This document shows positions 35,405 through 37,446 of a stretch of 37,446 nucleotides of DNA, in pieces. The stretch lies in the NCBI GenBank assembly GCA_003553085.1, contig PUPH01000034.1, forward strand, positions 1 to 37,446, written 5' to 3'. How positions within the stretch are numbered: position 1 is the stretch's first letter; each line of letters starts with the position of its first letter. The notes under the pieces are model-generated. The model had not been told where the DNA came from and ran no database searches. It saw only the letters and a list, made by a program, of their open reading frames with translations. This DNA comes from Thermoplasmata archaeon (GTDB taxonomy: Archaea; Thermoplasmatota; Thermoplasmata; Halarchaeoplasmatales; Halarchaeoplasmataceae). The position numbers were made by a program, and so were the translations under genes.

Positions 35405-36022
35405 TTATGCTTTTTGGAACACCATCTTATATGTGTATGTTTCGCCGTACATAGTCTCTTCTATAGTGAATGTTAGTGTGCTGCCGCTTATGCTGTAGGA
35501 TATTTCTTCGGTGCCGTCAGGATCCGAGATCTCCAATATGCCGCCACCTTTATCTTCCCATTCGAAATTTTCCCTATATCCAAACATTTCAGATTCTCCG
35601 GTCCCATCACTGTTGAACTTGATATATCCGTCTATGTTTTCGGTCTCAGTCACTCTTTCACCGGACCATGGATCTTCGTAGGTGTACTCTGCATAGTCTC
35701 CGTCCCATCGTCCGACCAAAGAACTACTGCCGGCAAAGATCATCCACAAAACGAGGATTGCGACCACTGCTACTACGGCCACAACACCGATGATCATTGG
35801 GGTTTTACTCTTTTGGGGTGGTGGTCCGTGATGTGGTGGATACTATTGGGGTGGTTGCTGTTGGGGCGGTTGCTGTTGGGGCGGTTGCTGTTGGGGCGGT
35901 TGCTGTTGGGGCGGTTGCTGTTGGGGTGGTTGCTGTTGGGGTGGTTGCTGTTGGGGTGGTTGCTGCTGGCCTTGGTAATTATTAGGGTTCCAACTACCTT
36001 GTCGATTATCATTCATCATCAT
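35405..36022 (-). pseudogene. Q/P-repeat single-TM membrane protein, frame interrupted by one in-frame TAG at 35843..35845
   Basis: ORFs 35843..36067 and 35405..35797 are in the same frame (difference 438 bp). Through the TAG it reads MMMNDNRQGSWNPNNYQGQQQPP...QQQPPQ*YPPHHGPPPQKSKTPMIIGVVAVVAVVAILVLWMIFAGSSSLVGRWDGDY... Intact, recoded or mutated status unknown. Confidence 0.6.
35846..35965 (-). repeat. Tandem repeat, 8 x 15 bp (ttgggg[c/t]ggttgctg), encoding 8 x QQPPQ
   Basis: Exact 15-nt period read directly; only C/T variation at one position. Confidence 0.95.
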
Positions 36023-36036
36023 AGAGATGAAAAGTG

Positions 36037-36050
36037 AAATATAAATACTT
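36037..36050 (-). promoter_or_regulatory. TATA-box-like element (reverse complement aagtatttatattt) for the Q/P-repeat gene
   Basis: About 15-35 nt upstream of the ATG cluster at 36016-36022. Confidence 0.4.
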
Positions 36051-36161
36051 ATAGTATCAAATATCAAGCATATTTAATATGGTGGTTATTCACTAGAAAT
36101 GATCCAAGACGATAAGCATATATGCGTGTATTCTATTCAAAAAAGAGAGTCGGAGATCAAT

Positions 36162-37446
36162 ATGGAAGGAAATCACTCTAAGTTCTTGGTATTTATACTC
36201 GTTTTCATCATGATCTCATCGGTAGCGGGATTGGATGTTATCGAACCCTCCGAAGATAGGGGAGAAAGAGACGGAGGTCCAACCGAACCCGATGTGATCC
36301 CAAGCCGATGGATGGATCCCTATGGTACGGTCGATATGGAGCATCAGACCTACACCTCAGCAAGACAAGACATCGAGGTAAGATCATCCGTTTCAACAGA
36401 TGATAGCAGGGGTAGAGTGGCTCTGATAGTAGACGATGATCTCTATAGAGAGATAGAAGATGAGATGGATAGACACATTGATTACCTAACAGCCGATGAT
36501 CTAGATGTGATCTTGATAACATTCTCGGGCACTGCCGAAGACCTGAGGTCCCTTCTTTCAGACCTGCACGATGAGAAGGACTCACTTTTTGGGGCTAAAT
36601 TGATAGGGGACCTGCCGTACATCATATATGAGATGTATCAGGATTGGGGGTCAGGGACGGAGTACGAGACGTTTCCCAACGACCTTTTCTTCATGGATCT
36701 AGATGGTACATGGGAGGATACCGAAGGGAACGGTTACTACGACACCTGGAGCGGAGACAGACATCTGGATATATGGGTATCCCGGATGAAAGCCGACAAC
36801 CTCGTATCACTGGGATCCGAAAGTGATCTTATGATCTCTTACTTCCACAAGAATCATGCATACCGATCAGGGGAACTCCGACCGCAGCAGGACGCACTTG
36901 CATACGTGGACAATTACTGGGAAAACATGGGTCCCGACGACCAAACGAACTTAGAGATGATCTATGGGAACAACGTAACCATGGAGAATGATCCTAGTAG
37001 GACCACGGTTCAGGATTATATAAACAACAGGATGCCTGTTGACCAGGAGATGATATTCACAAGATCCCATGGATGGCCAGGGGGACACGGTTATAATCAA
37101 GGAGGATCCTACGATTATGTTTTCTGCTCAGATTATCGCAACATAAAACCTCCCGCTTTGTTCTACCATCTCTTTGTCTGTTCGGGGGTAGATTACACTT
37201 ATGACGACTATCTGGGCGGCACCGTAATCTTCAACCACGATGACTCAGGTCTGACTTCATGGGGCTCTACAAAAACAGGCGGTATGCTCTACGATCAATT
37301 CTTCTACACACCGTTATCCAACGGAGAGGACATCGGGCAGTCTTTTATAGATTGGTTCAACGTTGTAAAGAACTATGGGGATTGGACACACCGGTGGTTT
37401 TGGGGGATGACCATCATAGGAGATGGAACTCTTAGGCCCTCACCAT
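36162..37446 (+). CDS. Secreted gingipain/C25-like (clan CD) cysteine peptidase domain protein, truncated by the window's right edge
   Basis: Signal peptide (MEGNHSKFLVFILVFIMISSVAG); FPNDLFFMDLDGTW; GDRHLDIWVSRM; TRSHGWPGGHGY; FYHLFVCSGVDYTYDDYLGG. No stop to the end, so missing from the ORF track. Confidence 0.75.
   Translation, partial: MEGNHSKFLVFILVFIMISSVAGLDVIEPSEDRGERDGGPTEPDVIPSRWMDPYGTVDMEHQTYTSARQDIEVRSSVSTDDSRGRVALIVDDDLYREIEDEMDRHIDYLTADDLDVILITFSGTAEDLRSLLSDLHDEKDSLFGAKLIGDLPYIIYEMYQDWGSGTEYETFPNDLFFMDLDGTWEDTEGNGYYDTWSGDRHLDIWVSRMKADNLVSLGSESDLMISYFHKNHAYRSGELRPQQDALAYVDNYWENMGPDDQTNLEMIYGNNVTMENDPSRTTVQDYINNRMPVDQEMIFTRSHGWPGGHGYNQGGSYDYVFCSDYRNIKPPALFYHLFVCSGVDYTYDDYLGGTVIFNHDDSGLTSWGSTKTGGMLYDQFFYTPLSNGEDIGQSFIDWFNVVKNYGDWTHRWFWGMTIIGDGTLRPSP

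Noticed and set aside
35794-36012. Minus-strand ORF of NHPNSNHPNSN repeats
   Set aside because: Alternative frame of the same repeat; loses continuity with the downstream TM domain.
35797-36037. Plus-strand ORFs of GVVAVGAVAVGAV and LLLGRLLLGR repeats
   Set aside because: Direct by-product of the 15-bp repeat being open in several frames; the minus-strand frame has a promoter, start codons and a continuing TM protein.
36238-36585. 115-aa minus-strand ORF
   Set aside because: Antisense to the signal-peptide and N-terminal region of the C25-like peptidase.
1-37446. Genome-wide TAG recoding (pyrrolysine code)
   Set aside because: Several genes end naturally at TAG (e.g. flavoprotein, pth2, DUF1616), so only a local event at 35843 is plausible from this window.

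Overview
The window looks like a gene-dense archaeal chromosome segment. Thermoplasmatota-like affiliation is inferred from gene content (Kor, AlaX, Pth2, DUF99, archaeal tRNAs, TATA-box promoters), not tested. From left to right it contains: (i) an HdrB-like / ferredoxin-HdrC-like / fumarate reductase flavoprotein operon joined to a korDABC 2-oxoglutarate:ferredoxin oxidoreductase operon; (ii) a minimal type IV pilus/Tad-like secretion operon (CxxC protein, ATPase, duplicated T2SSF membrane protein); (iii) a cell-surface and cytoskeleton-like region with a duplicated-domain secreted protein, a divergent FtsZ/tubulin-like protein, a NosD-type beta-helix protein, a PH-domain protein and an HhH-DEDD nuclease; (iv) an MMPL/RND transporter and AlaX; (v) tRNA-Glu(CTC) with decayed tandem copies of its 3' end, and tRNA-Phe(GAA); (vi) a swivel-Nudix protein followed by MtnA; (vii) housekeeping genes (thioredoxin, DUF99, Pth2, DUF1616, CNNM/HlyC-like, TIM barrel, RNA-binding, zincin, lipoprotein, amidohydrolase, AlkD-like); (viii) a PAP2-dolichol-kinase fusion, a DJ-1/PfpI protein and a sulfatase-fold protein; (ix) a Q/P-repeat membrane protein whose frame is interrupted by one in-frame TAG; (x) a gingipain/C25-like secreted peptidase truncated by the right edge. 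The observations I most want checked are the in-frame amber codon in the QQQPP repeat gene, the tRNA-Glu 3'-end repeat cluster, the divergent FtsZ-like protein, the PAP2-dolichol kinase fusion and the swivel-Nudix/MtnA unit. I found no CRISPR array, rRNA, transposase or integrase. I cannot say that any single locus is a proven new system.
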